Below, piece after piece: positions 19,040 to 28,199 of a DNA stretch of 64,000 nucleotides. The notes under the pieces are model-generated. The model was given only the letters and a program-made list of their open reading frames with translations, did no database searches and was not told where the DNA came from. The translations under genes and the position numbers were made by a program. How positions within the stretch are numbered: the stretch's first letter is position 1; every line of letters starts with the position of its first letter. The stretch is from positions 1 to 64,000 of the forward strand of contig CALDEM010000018.1 in NCBI GenBank assembly GCA_937942435.1, read 5' to 3'. The DNA comes from an uncultured Saprospiraceae bacterium (lineage in GTDB: Bacteria > Bacteroidota > Bacteroidia > Chitinophagales > Saprospiraceae).

Positions 19040-19272
19040 TAGGTCAACCGACTTTTAAACCGATGCATAATATTGATATTAAGGCGTCGTTTTAGTTCTA
19101 ACCTCTGTTCATCTTGCCAGTCCAAAGCTGATAAAGTGGCAGAGGTTGTAATAAATAGTGTCAGATACTGTACACATAACAATTGTGGCCAAAGTGTTGG
19201 CATGAAAATAGCTCTTATGATTGCAATTCTACTTATTAAAGAAGAATACCCCCCAGTAAAACCACAAAAACC

Positions 19273-20331
19273 ATGAGAAGAATAATAAATTCTATTCTAG
19301 TGGGGGCTTGCTTGTGTATATCACTCAGTGTGATGTCACAGGACATACATTTTTCACAGTTCTATATGTCCCCCCTCAATCTGAACCCTGCAATGACAGG
19401 AGTATTCAACTGTGAGCACAGAATGATTGTGAATTATCGCAACCAGTGGGCAGGTGTGATTGGCTCTAACGCCTACAACACAGCCTCAGCTTCTTATGAT
19501 AGAAGGGTAGCAGTAGGTAGAGATGACTACTTCGGCGCTGGATTTTCATTATATAGAGATGTGGCAGGTAGTACCAAGTTTGGTACGAGCAATGCTAAAG
19601 TTTCATTTGCATACACAAAGAAGTTAGGCGGACGTCGTAATGTCGGTCACTACTTAAGTATAGGTGCAGATGGAGGATTGGTTCAGAGAAGAATCAGTAT
19701 CAATGATCTGCAGTGGCCTACACAAGTAAGAAATGGCGTTTTTGATGAGACTGCTGGTACGCCGGAGACGATTCTTAATCCGGACTTCTTATACGCGGAC
19801 TTTTCAGCTGGTCTTGTTTGGTTTAGCAACTTTGGAGATAGAAAGTCTATCTATGGAGGAGCTTCACTTCATCACTTAAATCAAGCTAATGTCTCATTCT
19901 TACAGAGACAAGAGAGATTGTATAGCAGACTTACGTTACATGCAGGTGGAGAGTATCCACTCAATACAAAGGTAAGTGTCAAGCCGGAAGTTGTCTTTAT
20001 GTCCCAAGGACCACACAGACAACTGAATGCAGGAACGAGCTTAAGATTTAAGATGGGCGCTACAGGTGGCAGGATCACAGATGACCTAGGTCAGTTCTTT
20101 CAGATCGGACTTTGGGCCCGTGTAGGTAACAAAGTAGAAGGAGGTATCCATTCTGATGCAATCATCGTTGTGAGTAGATTTGAGTTTGATAGATATGGCA
20201 TAGGATTTAGCTACGATTACAATGTATCTCAACTTGCAGCGGCTGCCGCAGGAAATGGATCATTCGAGCTTTCATTCTTGTATAAGTTATGTGGTAACAG
20301 TTCAAGAGGAGTATACTGCCCAACTTTCTAA
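19273..20331 (+). CDS. PorP/SprF family type IX secretion system membrane protein
   Basis: 352 residues with a signal peptide ending near VMSQ (residue 22) and the family opening DIHFSQFYMSPLNLNPAMTG. The rest alternates as outer-membrane beta-strands and ends in an aromatic residue (CPTF). In gliding and T9SS bacteria, PorP/SprF proteins pair with secreted adhesins such as SprB. No gldJKLMN or adhesin genes are adjacent, so this is an orphan copy, as often seen in this family. A terminator follows immediately. Confidence 0.92.
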   Translation: MRRIINSILVGACLCISLSVMSQDIHFSQFYMSPLNLNPAMTGVFNCEHRMIVNYRNQWAGVIGSNAYNTASASYDRRVAVGRDDYFGAGFSLYRDVAGSTKFGTSNAKVSFAYTKKLGGRRNVGHYLSIGADGGLVQRRISINDLQWPTQVRNGVFDETAGTPETILNPDFLYADFSAGLVWFSNFGDRKSIYGGASLHHLNQANVSFLQRQERLYSRLTLHAGGEYPLNTKVSVKPEVVFMSQGPHRQLNAGTSLRFKMGATGGRITDDLGQFFQIGLWARVGNKVEGGIHSDAIIVVSRFEFDRYGIGFSYDYNVSQLAAAAAGNGSFELSFLYKLCGNSSRGVYCPTF

Positions 20332-20353
20332 GTATAGCATAACAATAAATATA

Positions 20354-20388
20354 AAAAATGGCTCGAAGATTTTCTTCGGGCCATTTTT
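20354..20388. terminator. Bidirectional terminator between porP-like and helicase genes
   Basis: A 16-bp stem with one mismatched pair (AAAAATGGCTCGAAGA against TCTTCGGGCCATTTTT) and a loop of three T residues. A-rich on one side and T-rich on the other, so it can serve both convergent genes. Confidence 0.85.
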
Positions 20389-20397
20389 GTTTAGGTT

Positions 20398-22572
20398 TTA
20401 TTCTTCTTTAGTCTCTACTTGATCCTTTTCTTTTTTGATAAGTGTTTGGATCCACCTTAACTCTCCAAAGCTTACGTCAAATGGGATCCTTGGACGCAGG
20501 TCTCCTAACGTCTCATCTTCCCTCAGATTTTTAAAGTAAGGCAAGATCTTCTCTTGACGATCGATGCTCATGATCTGGTCTATGGAGATTTTATCATCTC
20601 TCAGTAGACGGCTCATATGACTCTCTATTGTGCTGACTGCAAGTGATCTCGCTGTTGCAATTTCGCTGATTGATTTGTCTTCGTTTAAGAGGTTAAGTGT
20701 GATCTCGTATGTTTCACCTTTTACTCTTTTAGAGACCTTCTTGTCAGGATCAAAAAGCTTGACTCTTTTGTAAACGCGTGGTCCAGGATGTATCTTGATG
20801 GTCCTATATTCTAAAAGATAGAAGTCGTCCATCTTTAACCACATGTCGCTGATTAGAGATTCCAAAACACTGAGGTATCTCTTGATCTTACCCTTTACTT
20901 TAAATGCCGAGTGATGAGACTCAAGTGGCTTTATGATTTGATCGTGGAGTTGCTTGGTGAAGTATTCTACTGCCTTCTTTGATCTTCCGATGATGTTGTG
21001 TAGTTGTTCATCATCTTCTTGATAAGAAGCGATCAGGCTTTTTAATTGTGATTGAAATTTTTTGCCAGTTGCACTTATTAGTTTAAACTGCTTGTCGATC
21101 TCCTGGACGAGTGCATAAACAGTATCTTCTTCTGGCAAATTGGTATCTTCTATGGTTTCATGCCACATCTCGATGTATGTGAGCAGCTTGTTGAAGTTCC
21201 ACTTCTCAAGTATGACAATATCCTCATATTCTGCTTTGGCTTTAGCCAAGTGATCTATGGATAGCTCTATGGCAAGTTGTTCATCATAGTATGATTTTAT
21301 CTTTGCATCTATGATGATATTCTCTTTGCGTACTGGTGCGGTCAGATAGAGTCCCTCCATGCTTCTACACCTACTGAGTGCCACATACAGTTGACCTGAT
21401 GCAAATGTATCAGCAATGTCCAAAATAACCTGATCAAAGGTTAAACCTTGACTTTTATGAACAGTTACTGCCCATGCTAGCTTTAACGGATACTGGGTAA
21501 AGCTCCCTATATCCTCTTTTAAAACTTTTTTTGTCTTTTTGTCTATTGTGTACTTTATATTTTTCCACTCTACTTTTTCAACTTTGATGTTGGCACCATC
21601 GTCGCAAGTCACATATAAGTGATCCTCAGACATGGAAGTGACTTGTCCGATTTTTCCATTATAATAAAGTCTATCCGGATGATTACGTATGAACATCACT
21701 TGACTACCTTTTTTTATAGTAATCAGTTCATCCACAGGGTATGCAGATTCTGAGAACTTTCCATTTACCTCTGCTTCTAATTTGTAAGCCTCTGTCTCTA
21801 ATGCTTCCAGTTGTTTATTGTTGATAGCAAGTGTCTTAGCATTATGGGTTGATAGTGTGATTATACCTTTCTTACTTTCTGTACTTTGTGTGCGACGGTT
21901 TAGTACTTCAAGATCCTCTTCGACTCTATTGCCTTGTCTGATATTGTTTAAGATATCGATAAATACTTCATCATCTTGTCGATAGACTTTGGTAAGTTCT
22001 ATGGTTATCGTTTTAGCTCGCTTCCATACCCAAGAGTCAAAAAAGTAAATACTCTCATAATAATTAGAGAGTGTTCTAAAAGAATGTTGCTTTATGACTG
22101 GAGATAACTGAAACAAGTCACCAATGACAACGAGCTGAACCCCTCCAAATGGCTCACCACTTTTTCTGATTCTACAGAGTGTTGCATCTATAGCATCAAG
22201 TAGGTCCGCTCTAACCATACTGATCTCATCTATGACCAGCATTTCTAATTCTAATAAAAGTTGTATTCTTTCTTTTCTAATCTTTTGGGTAGATGCTAAT
22301 CTCTTGCGATTAGTAAACTGATCTGGTTCTACCATGTCATCCGTTGGGACAAATCCAGTGGTAGGAAGTTGAAACATGGAGTGTATCGTGACACCCCCAG
22401 CATTGATTGCTGCGACGCCCGTTGGAGCAACTACAACAGTCCTTTTTTTTGTCTCATCAAGAATCTCTTTGAGTAGGGTTGTTTTACCGGTACCTGCTCG
22501 CCCTGTTAAGAATATATTGGTCCGAGTATGAAGTGCATACTCCTTAGCTATCTGGCTTGTAGTCAGTTTCAC
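20398..22572 (-). CDS. PIF1/RecD-like helicase with C-terminal helix-turn-helix domain
   Basis: 724-residue superfamily 1B helicase. The Walker A loop GRAGTGKTT lies at 24-32, TVVVAPTGVAAINAGGVTIHSMF matches motif Ia of PIF1-like enzymes, LVIDEISMV is Walker B, and AWAVTVHKSQGLTFDQVILD with YVALSRCRSMEGLYL covers motifs V and VI. The C-terminus (about 640-690) has an HTH_40-like domain (SISEIATARSLAVSTIESHMSRLLRD) also found in some RecQ proteins. It probably resolves stalled forks or structured DNA. Start ATG at 22572 is divergent from HMG-CoA reductase. Confidence 0.9.
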   Translation of the reverse strand: MKLTTSQIAKEYALHTRTNIFLTGRAGTGKTTLLKEILDETKKRTVVVAPTGVAAINAGGVTIHSMFQLPTTGFVPTDDMVEPDQFTNRKRLASTQKIRKERIQLLLELEMLVIDEISMVRADLLDAIDATLCRIRKSGEPFGGVQLVVIGDLFQLSPVIKQHSFRTLSNYYESIYFFDSWVWKRAKTITIELTKVYRQDDEVFIDILNNIRQGNRVEEDLEVLNRRTQSTESKKGIITLSTHNAKTLAINNKQLEALETEAYKLEAEVNGKFSESAYPVDELITIKKGSQVMFIRNHPDRLYYNGKIGQVTSMSEDHLYVTCDDGANIKVEKVEWKNIKYTIDKKTKKVLKEDIGSFTQYPLKLAWAVTVHKSQGLTFDQVILDIADTFASGQLYVALSRCRSMEGLYLTAPVRKENIIIDAKIKSYYDEQLAIELSIDHLAKAKAEYEDIVILEKWNFNKLLTYIEMWHETIEDTNLPEEDTVYALVQEIDKQFKLISATGKKFQSQLKSLIASYQEDDEQLHNIIGRSKKAVEYFTKQLHDQIIKPLESHHSAFKVKGKIKRYLSVLESLISDMWLKMDDFYLLEYRTIKIHPGPRVYKRVKLFDPDKKVSKRVKGETYEITLNLLNEDKSISEIATARSLAVSTIESHMSRLLRDDKISIDQIMSIDRQEKILPYFKNLREDETLGDLRPRIPFDVSFGELRWIQTLIKKEKDQVETKEE

Positions 22573-22576
22573 AATT

Positions 22577-22584
22577 GAAAGGTA
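22577..22584 (-). promoter_or_regulatory. Near-consensus -7 element (TACCTTTC) for the helicase gene
   Basis: One mismatch to TAnnTTTG, 4 bases before the helicase ATG; would give a leaderless mRNA. Weak evidence on its own. Confidence 0.25.
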
Positions 22585-22632
22585 CTAATTTTAGATAGGC
22601 GGATTATTAATTTATCCTTCTGTGTCTTTTAC

Positions 22633-22640
22633 TATCTTTC
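22633..22640 (+). promoter_or_regulatory. Near-consensus -7 element (TATCTTTC) for HMG-CoA reductase
   Basis: One mismatch to TAnnTTTG, ending 4 bases before the ATG, mirroring the box of the divergent helicase gene. Confidence 0.3.
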
Positions 22641-22644
22641 ACTT

Positions 22645-23811
22645 ATGAAGATACCTCGATCAAATCAGAATGATTACACCCGCGAGATGGCAGCAGAAAG
22701 AAGAGCATTCGTTAAGAAGCAGACTGATTTTGAGTTAGACCATGTCGGTCAGTATAGCGGCGCACCTTCTGTCTATGCTGGCAACGCGGAGCACTTTATG
22801 GGAGTTGCTCAAGTACCTATCGGTCTTGCTGGACCCGTCTTGATCAACGGTGAGCATGCGCAAGGTGATTTCTATATACCGCTGGCTACGACTGAAGGCA
22901 CCTTGGTAGCGAGTTATAATCGAGGCATGAAGTTGACGCGAGCGGCAGGAGGTATCACTACTCATGTCATAGATGATAGTATGAATCGAGCACCAGTATT
23001 TGTCTTTGATGATGCTGGACGATCAAGAGACTTTGGTTTGTGGATAGAAGACAACTTTGATAAGCTAAAGGAGCTAGTAGAAGCAACAACATCTAGAGGA
23101 AAGCTGATTAGTATCCAACAATTTGCGGCAAGCAAAATAAGATGGTTGCGGTTTAACTATACCTGTGGCGATGCTGCTGGGCAGAACATGGTGACCAAAG
23201 CAACTCGTGCTGCCACCCAATGGATCCTCTCTCAGAAGAGCGAAGGCCTCGAATGGTTTTCTCTAGCAGGTAATCTTGATACTGATAAAAAGCACTCTTA
23301 CATCAACTACTTGCATACGAGAGGGAAGCGGGTAGTAGCAGAGATTACTATACCTAATCAGATATTGGCTGATAACTTTAGGACGGATGCTCGTACACTC
23401 CACTATCAACGTAAGATATCTAATGTCGGAGCCATCATGGGTGGTTCTGTTAACAATGGCGCACATGCTGCTAATGGCTTAACAGCGATGTTTATAGCTA
23501 CAGGTCAAGATGTTGCCAACATAGCAGAGTCCTCTGCTGCTATCGTTCATGCAGAAGAAACAAACAATGGGGATTATTACTTCTCAGTGACGATCCCATC
23601 ATTGATCATTGCTACTTTTGGTGGAGGCACGGGCCTTCCTACACAAAGAGAATGTCTTGAGATGTTAGATTGTTACGGAGCCAATAGAGTGCATAAGTTA
23701 GCTGAGATCATGGCAGCTGTAGTACTTGCGGGTGATCTCTCACTTAGTGCAGCTGTGATGACTGACGAATGGGTGTCCAGCCACGAAAGACTGGGGCGCA
23801 ATCGTTCTTAG
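22645..23811 (+). CDS. Hydroxymethylglutaryl-CoA reductase, class I type
   Basis: Makes mevalonate from HMG-CoA with NADPH, the committed step of the mevalonate isoprenoid route. Catalytic residues are visible: Glu84 in ATTEGTLVASYNRG, the Lys of TDKK (215/216), Asp289 in ATGQDVAN and His380 in the C-terminal WVSSHERLGRNRS. NADP-binding GDAAGQNMVTKA (175-186) and GGGTGLPTQ (326-334) fit class I rather than the NADH-using class II enzymes. The 388-residue catalytic domain lacks a membrane anchor. Other mevalonate genes are not in the window. Confidence 0.93.
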   Translation: MKIPRSNQNDYTREMAAERRAFVKKQTDFELDHVGQYSGAPSVYAGNAEHFMGVAQVPIGLAGPVLINGEHAQGDFYIPLATTEGTLVASYNRGMKLTRAAGGITTHVIDDSMNRAPVFVFDDAGRSRDFGLWIEDNFDKLKELVEATTSRGKLISIQQFAASKIRWLRFNYTCGDAAGQNMVTKATRAATQWILSQKSEGLEWFSLAGNLDTDKKHSYINYLHTRGKRVVAEITIPNQILADNFRTDARTLHYQRKISNVGAIMGGSVNNGAHAANGLTAMFIATGQDVANIAESSAAIVHAEETNNGDYYFSVTIPSLIIATFGGGTGLPTQRECLEMLDCYGANRVHKLAEIMAAVVLAGDLSLSAAVMTDEWVSSHERLGRNRS

Positions 23812-23816
23812 CCGTC

Positions 23817-23978
23817 CTATCTATCTGGGTCGATGCCGTTTTCTATTTTAGCCATTCGCTCCTTGTGCTTATAGTTAGACTTTAGTCCTTTGTTGACTGC
23901 GAACCCAAGTATAGCTACGATAGGGATCAAAAAAACGGCCACCTCGGGTCTAGCGATTGCTTTAAGTGCTTCTTCCAT
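23817..23978 (-). CDS. Small single-pass membrane protein (53 aa)
   Basis: Short gene on the minus strand opposite the end of the HMG-CoA reductase gene (stops are 5 bases apart). The product begins MEEALKAIARPEVAVFLIPI, has one hydrophobic segment at about 13-28, then a basic tail containing YKHKERMAKIENGIDPDR. The KxxERMxxIExGxDP tail is a pattern I recall from small Bacteroidota and other bacterial membrane proteins of unknown function, which supports that it is a true gene. The role is unknown. Confidence 0.7.
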   Translation of the reverse strand: MEEALKAIARPEVAVFLIPIVAILGFAVNKGLKSNYKHKERMAKIENGIDPDR

Positions 23979-24080
23979 TATGATATAAGTTGAGTGATGA
24001 CATCAAGTTAAAAATAAATATATAAAGAGCTTAATGTTCATCGACCAACTCAAGGTGAAAATCGTCTATTGGCTGAAATC

Positions 24081-24851
24081 TTAATACACAGAAACCAAAG
24101 CCTTAAGCTCGATTCTATCGATCAGGTAGTTTCTAAAGCTAAGGGCAAAGTGTTGCATCCGATCCAGTTGTTGTTCAGTGAAGTGGTTCACTTCTGGATG
24201 ATAGCTCATGTGGTTACGTTGGGCATCAGAATCTCTGAGTCCCATCATATCGATGCTCATGTCATTCATCTCCCATGGGTGGCTAAGGCCTAAGAAGTGC
24301 CCCATCTCATGTACTATCGTAGACTGATCTATCAGCCCAGGGTAGGATATGTATAGTCTATCAAAGCTTGGGGATGTTGATTTGTACATTTTATGTTGTG
24401 CACTCAGGACTGGAGTGAATCCCAACATTGCGCTATTGCCATTATCTGTAGAGTATGTGTCAAACAGATAGATGTTTATGGCGCCCTCTATCTCTATTGG
24501 ATCAACGAGGGCATTGACAGAGTTTCTTTCGCGGTCGATATAGGCTCTGTGTAAGTCAGGTATATATGCATGATTAGGATCCATGACCAATTGATCTAAC
24601 TCAAATATGATCCTTCCTTCAAACTCTTGATTAAGATATTCGATGTTTTCTCCGATCCGGACCGTTACTTCTTGATCTACTTCTTTCATACCCATGAGGT
24701 AGAAGTTAAGTTTGAAGACTGGGACCTCAACAAGTGATGTTGTTGGATCGACACTATTCAGCGATAACACTAATGATATGACTATCAATAAAGCTTTCAG
24801 GGTGTTAAGATTTAAATCAGTAAATACACTCCGGTTTTCACCGTGTGACAA
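24081..24851 (-). CDS. Secreted metzincin zinc metalloprotease
   Basis: 256 residues. The extended zinc motif HEMGHFLGLSH is at 181-191, with Glu182 as the catalytic base, and a Met-turn (NHMSYHP, Met215) follows. This layout matches metzincins such as M43 pappalysin-like or matrixin-like enzymes. A hydrophobic segment at about 17-31 is a likely signal peptide or anchor after an N-terminal tail; an internal start would shorten the tail. The protein lacks an obvious T9SS C-terminal domain. It is followed 12 bases upstream by lpxB on the same strand, though function is unrelated. Confidence 0.8.
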   Translation of the reverse strand: MSHGENRSVFTDLNLNTLKALLIVISLVLSLNSVDPTTSLVEVPVFKLNFYLMGMKEVDQEVTVRIGENIEYLNQEFEGRIIFELDQLVMDPNHAYIPDLHRAYIDRERNSVNALVDPIEIEGAINIYLFDTYSTDNGNSAMLGFTPVLSAQHKMYKSTSPSFDRLYISYPGLIDQSTIVHEMGHFLGLSHPWEMNDMSIDMMGLRDSDAQRNHMSYHPEVNHFTEQQLDRMQHFALSFRNYLIDRIELKALVSVY

Positions 24852-24863
24852 TTATAACTATGA

Positions 24864-25976
24864 CTATACCCTTATTATTGCGGCGATACATTCTTTAACA
24901 CAATTCGGATTATATAAGACAGATATTATGCCATCATACTCTTTTTTGATACGAGATATGGCATCTATCTTACAGAGACGAATTATATTTGATTGGATAT
25001 TCTCTTGCGTTACTTGATTCTGGATGAGCTCTTTAACCACCTCTTTGTCAGATATTAGATTAACGAGAGAGATATACTTAGTTAGTATAATTCTCTTGGC
25101 CAACTGATAGTTAAGCGACGAAGTTTTGTATCCTACGACCTGAGGGATCTTGAACAATGCTACTTCAAGTGACGCAGTGCCAGAAGTACATATGGCTAGG
25201 TTACTATGACTTAGTAGATCATAATAATCATCCTTGATTATATGGATGTTGGTATGCTTATGCTCATGGAGGATGCTATTTACTAACGAGCTCATATCAT
25301 TTGCGCAAGCGATGCAGACTTGATAATCAGATAAAAAGTCTTTTGTTGACTCAAGGTAAATAGGCAAAGTCTTAGATATCTCGGCCTTCCGGCTTCCGGG
25401 AAGAATGGTGAGTATATTTTTTTGTTTGAGCTGATGTTTATTATAAAAGTTAGGATCAGGTGTATGGTGGATTATCTCATGACAGAATGGATGTCCAAAG
25501 AATTGTGTTTTTACATTTTTAGACGTAAAGTATAATTGTTCAAATGGAAAAAGCACAATAATCTGATCACAGTATCTCTTCAATTTTTTAATCCGATTTG
25601 GTCTGCTTGCCCATACTTTAGGAGGACTATAAAATGTAACTTTTAGATGTTGACTCTTAGCCCATTTTGCAATCCTAAGATTAAAACTGCCATAGTCGAT
25701 CAAGATGATATGATCCGCATTGAAGTCTGTGATGTGTTTTTTACACTTGTTAAGTAGCTTGGCAAATTTTGGAATCTGCCTAATGACATCAGTCCAGCCC
25801 ATCAGCTTCAAGTCTTTTGTGTCTTGGTAGATCTCTACCCCTGCTTTGTGCATAGCGTCTCCGCCCCAGCCACCGACTGAATAGTCTAAAAACATTAACT
25901 CAACGGCTAAAAGTGCGCCTAGCCTATCTCCCGAGGGTTCGCCTGTAACAATAAAGTATCGTGCCATGACAAGCAC
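24864..25976 (-). CDS. lpxB: Lipid-A-disaccharide synthase
   Basis: GT19 glycosyltransferase joining UDP-2,3-diacylglucosamine and lipid X in lipid A synthesis at the inner membrane. The N-terminus has VTGEPSGDRLGALL, with FSVGGWGGDAM-like and LMGWTDVIRQIPKF regions, then YSPPKVWASRPNRIKKLKRYCDQIIVLFPFE and a C-terminal TSGTASLEVALFKIPQVV donor site. Alternative start at Met4 (25967) fits the family N-terminus better. It forms an operon-like run with the 105-aa membrane protein and surE upstream. Confidence 0.93.
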   Translation of the reverse strand: MLVMARYFIVTGEPSGDRLGALLAVELMFLDYSVGGWGGDAMHKAGVEIYQDTKDLKLMGWTDVIRQIPKFAKLLNKCKKHITDFNADHIILIDYGSFNLRIAKWAKSQHLKVTFYSPPKVWASRPNRIKKLKRYCDQIIVLFPFEQLYFTSKNVKTQFFGHPFCHEIIHHTPDPNFYNKHQLKQKNILTILPGSRKAEISKTLPIYLESTKDFLSDYQVCIACANDMSSLVNSILHEHKHTNIHIIKDDYYDLLSHSNLAICTSGTASLEVALFKIPQVVGYKTSSLNYQLAKRIILTKYISLVNLISDKEVVKELIQNQVTQENIQSNIIRLCKIDAISRIKKEYDGIISVLYNPNCVKECIAAIIRV

Positions 25977-25989
25977 AAGTTAATGTAAT

Positions 25990-26307
25990 CTATTCGCCAG
26001 TATAGAGATCAGAATAATAAAGGGTAAACCAGGCAACCGCCCATAGCATCGTACCGATCACAACACCCCGCAATGTCTGATCAGTAAATCTTTGATTATA
26101 CTTTCTTACCCAGTAAATATTGCTGCAGATACCAATCAGACTGATTGTTCTCATGCGCTTACTCTTTAGCACAAGAGTTGCCTCGTCCATCAGACCTGAA
26201 GAAACCATAATGTCAAATATGCCATAGACTACGCAAAATCCAAATATGGGAAATAGGATGCCTATTGCTAAACCTACGGGGAAGCTGTTTCTTTTAAGTA
26301 TATCCAT
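25990..26307 (-). CDS. Conserved small membrane protein (105 aa)
   Basis: Two or three hydrophobic segments (about 10-35, 53-66 and 82-100) and a KSKRMRTISLIGICSNIYWVRKYNQRF loop. Its ATG shares one base with the surE stop (TAATG), and lpxB follows after 13 bases, so it is translationally coupled and probably works in the envelope. I recall similar small proteins between surE and lpxB in other Bacteroidota, but no function is known to me. Confidence 0.8.
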   Translation of the reverse strand: MDILKRNSFPVGLAIGILFPIFGFCVVYGIFDIMVSSGLMDEATLVLKSKRMRTISLIGICSNIYWVRKYNQRFTDQTLRGVVIGTMLWAVAWFTLYYSDLYTGE

Positions 26308-27080
26308 TAATTAGAATTTTCTAATCCTTTGACTGATGATATTGCAGTATGATGAGTAAGGTCATGCATAGAAGGAACGACTGAGACAAAACCATTATTG
26401 AGTGCCCATATATCTGTATCGGAGTCTTCTGACTCAAGATAGAACTCGCCGGTCATCCAGTAATATGATTGACCTCGAGGATCTTTAGCTTCTACAAAGT
26501 CTTCTGTCCAATTGCCCTGGGCTTGTTTACACACCTTTATGCCTTTGATATCAGATATAGGAAGTAAGGGTATGTTAACGTTAAGCAGTTTAGCGTCCCC
26601 CAGTTTTTTATCCAATGTATAAGCGATGATCTCTTTGGCATAATGCCTAGGTGCTGTAAAGTCTGCTTCAAATGAATAATCTAAATACGAAAAGCCAATA
26701 GAAGGGATACCTTCTAAACTTGCTTCCATGGCAGCAGACATAGTGCCGCTGTATATGATATTGATGGATGCATTGGATCCATGATTGATACCAGAAACAC
26801 AAAGATCTATCGTTCGATCTTTCAGGATGATACTCTTAGCCAACTTAACACAATCTACAGGCGTGCCGGAGCATTCGTATGCCTCTATCCCTTCAAATAC
26901 ATCTACCTTATTAAGTCGTAACGGTGATGTCAGTGTGATCGCATGACCTTGACCCGATTGTGGTGAGTCAGGTGCTACTACGACTACTTCTCCAAACTCT
27001 GCAGCCACAGAAACTAAAGCCTTGATCCCTGGTGCAAACATCCCGTCATCATTGGTTACTAATATGAGTGGTTTTGACAT
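26307..27080 (-). CDS. surE: 5'/3'-nucleotidase SurE
   Basis: Metal-dependent phosphatase for nucleoside monophosphates. The N-terminus PLILVTNDDGMFAPG carries the Asp-Asp metal pair, followed by VVAPDSPQSGQGHAITL and the conserved SGINHGSNASINIIYSGTMSAAMEA region with Asn and Ser ligands. The frame extends to an ATG at 27104, but Met at 27080 (MSKPLILV) fits the family and lies 21 bases after a TACCTTTG promoter element. First gene of the surE-105 aa-lpxB run. Confidence 0.94.
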   Translation of the reverse strand: MSKPLILVTNDDGMFAPGIKALVSVAAEFGEVVVVAPDSPQSGQGHAITLTSPLRLNKVDVFEGIEAYECSGTPVDCVKLAKSIILKDRTIDLCVSGINHGSNASINIIYSGTMSAAMEASLEGIPSIGFSYLDYSFEADFTAPRHYAKEIIAYTLDKKLGDAKLLNVNIPLLPISDIKGIKVCKQAQGNWTEDFVEAKDPRGQSYYWMTGEFYLESEDSDTDIWALNNGFVSVVPSMHDLTHHTAISSVKGLENSN

Positions 27081-27101
27081 GTATACTTTGTTGATTGTCA
27101 G

Positions 27102-27109
27102 CAAAGGTA
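27102..27109 (-). promoter_or_regulatory. Bacteroidota -7 promoter element (TACCTTTG) for surE
   Basis: Exact TAnnTTTG match on the minus strand, 21 bases before the chosen surE start at 27080. It would lie across an upstream-extended start at 27104, so it also supports the shorter protein. Confidence 0.5.
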
Positions 27110-27173
27110 GGATTAATAGTAGCTTTTCTTAATTATGTCAGAACTCTCAATAGTAATTAATGTTATGTCATCG

Positions 27174-27181
27174 TAGATTTG
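27174..27181 (+). promoter_or_regulatory. Bacteroidota -7 promoter element (TAGATTTG) for hemH
   Basis: Exact TAnnTTTG match ending 7 bases before the hemH ATG; expected leader only a few bases. Confidence 0.45.
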
Positions 27182-27188
27182 CACGCTT

Positions 27189-28196
27189 ATGAGTAAGAAA
27201 GGATTGTTATTGGTTAATCTTGGGACCCCTGATGCGCCAACATGGAATGGTTTGAGGAGATACCTGAGTCAATTTTTGACAGATCGCCGAGTGATTGATA
27301 TTCCATGGTTGTTTCGCAATATCCTATTTAGAGGTGTTGTTGTACCGATAAGATCAGTGAGGGTTGCTAAGCTCTATAAAGAGGTCTGGACCGAAGAAGG
27401 CTCACCTTTAAAAGTCTATGGCGAAAGAGTAACTGCAGGGGTTCAGGATATATTAGGAGATGATTTTGTGGTTCGGTTGGCTATGCGATATCAGAACCCA
27501 TCTATAGAAAAAGGATTGAACGAGTTGATCAAAGAGAATGTATCAGAGATTATAGTTTTTCCAATGTTCCCTCAATATGCTTCAGCGTCAACAGGGTCTG
27601 TCCATGAGGAAGTGATGCGTCTGTTGAAGAGAAGAGAGATTATCCCTCCAGTTAGAATGATCAATTCTTATTTTGATCATCCTGATATGATCAAACTATT
27701 TGCAGATAACGCGAGAAAGCATGATCTGGAGAAATACGATCATTTTATTTTCTCTTTTCACGGACTGCCACAACGTTACTTGAAAAAAGAAAGTGACTTC
27801 TGTAAGTGCGATGGACAATGTTGTAAGACTGTACAACCGTTAAATCAATTTTGCTATTCTGCGCAATGCCATGCGAGTGCATATGCGATAGCGAAGGAGC
27901 TTGATATATCTGATGAAAAAATGACTATTAGTTTTCAATCTCGATTAGGTCCAGTAGATTGGCTCAAGCCATATACCGATATTGTGCTCGAAGAGCAAGT
28001 AGAAAAAGGAAATAAGAAAGTACTCGTTTTCTCTCCTGCTTTTGTTGCTGATTGTCTGGAGACGATCATGGAGATAGGTATCGAGTACAAAGAGGACTTT
28101 ATAGAAGATGGAGGTGAGGAGCTAGATTACGTAGTAAGCCTCAATGATGACCCAAGATGGATGCAGACTATAGCGGATATCGTAACTTCTAATTAG
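27189..28196 (+). CDS. hemH: Ferrochelatase
   Basis: Inserts Fe2+ into protoporphyrin IX, the last step of protoheme synthesis. 335 residues begin with LLLVNLGTPDAPTWNGLRRYL; the metal-site His lies in FIFSFHGLPQRYLKKESD, followed by a Cys-rich loop (CKCDGQCC), and the second site Glu is in ADCLETIMEIGIEYKEDF near 280-297. Family length is normal. It is divergent from surE with paired promoter elements and is followed after 3 bases by the DUF2256 gene. Confidence 0.95.
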   Translation: MSKKGLLLVNLGTPDAPTWNGLRRYLSQFLTDRRVIDIPWLFRNILFRGVVVPIRSVRVAKLYKEVWTEEGSPLKVYGERVTAGVQDILGDDFVVRLAMRYQNPSIEKGLNELIKENVSEIIVFPMFPQYASASTGSVHEEVMRLLKRREIIPPVRMINSYFDHPDMIKLFADNARKHDLEKYDHFIFSFHGLPQRYLKKESDFCKCDGQCCKTVQPLNQFCYSAQCHASAYAIAKELDISDEKMTISFQSRLGPVDWLKPYTDIVLEEQVEKGNKKVLVFSPAFVADCLETIMEIGIEYKEDFIEDGGEELDYVVSLNDDPRWMQTIADIVTSN

Positions 28197-28199
28197 AAC

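Noticed and set aside
19073-19276. Small plus-strand frame with several Cys upstream of the PorP gene
   Set aside because: It overlaps the PorP start region, has poor composition and no family match.
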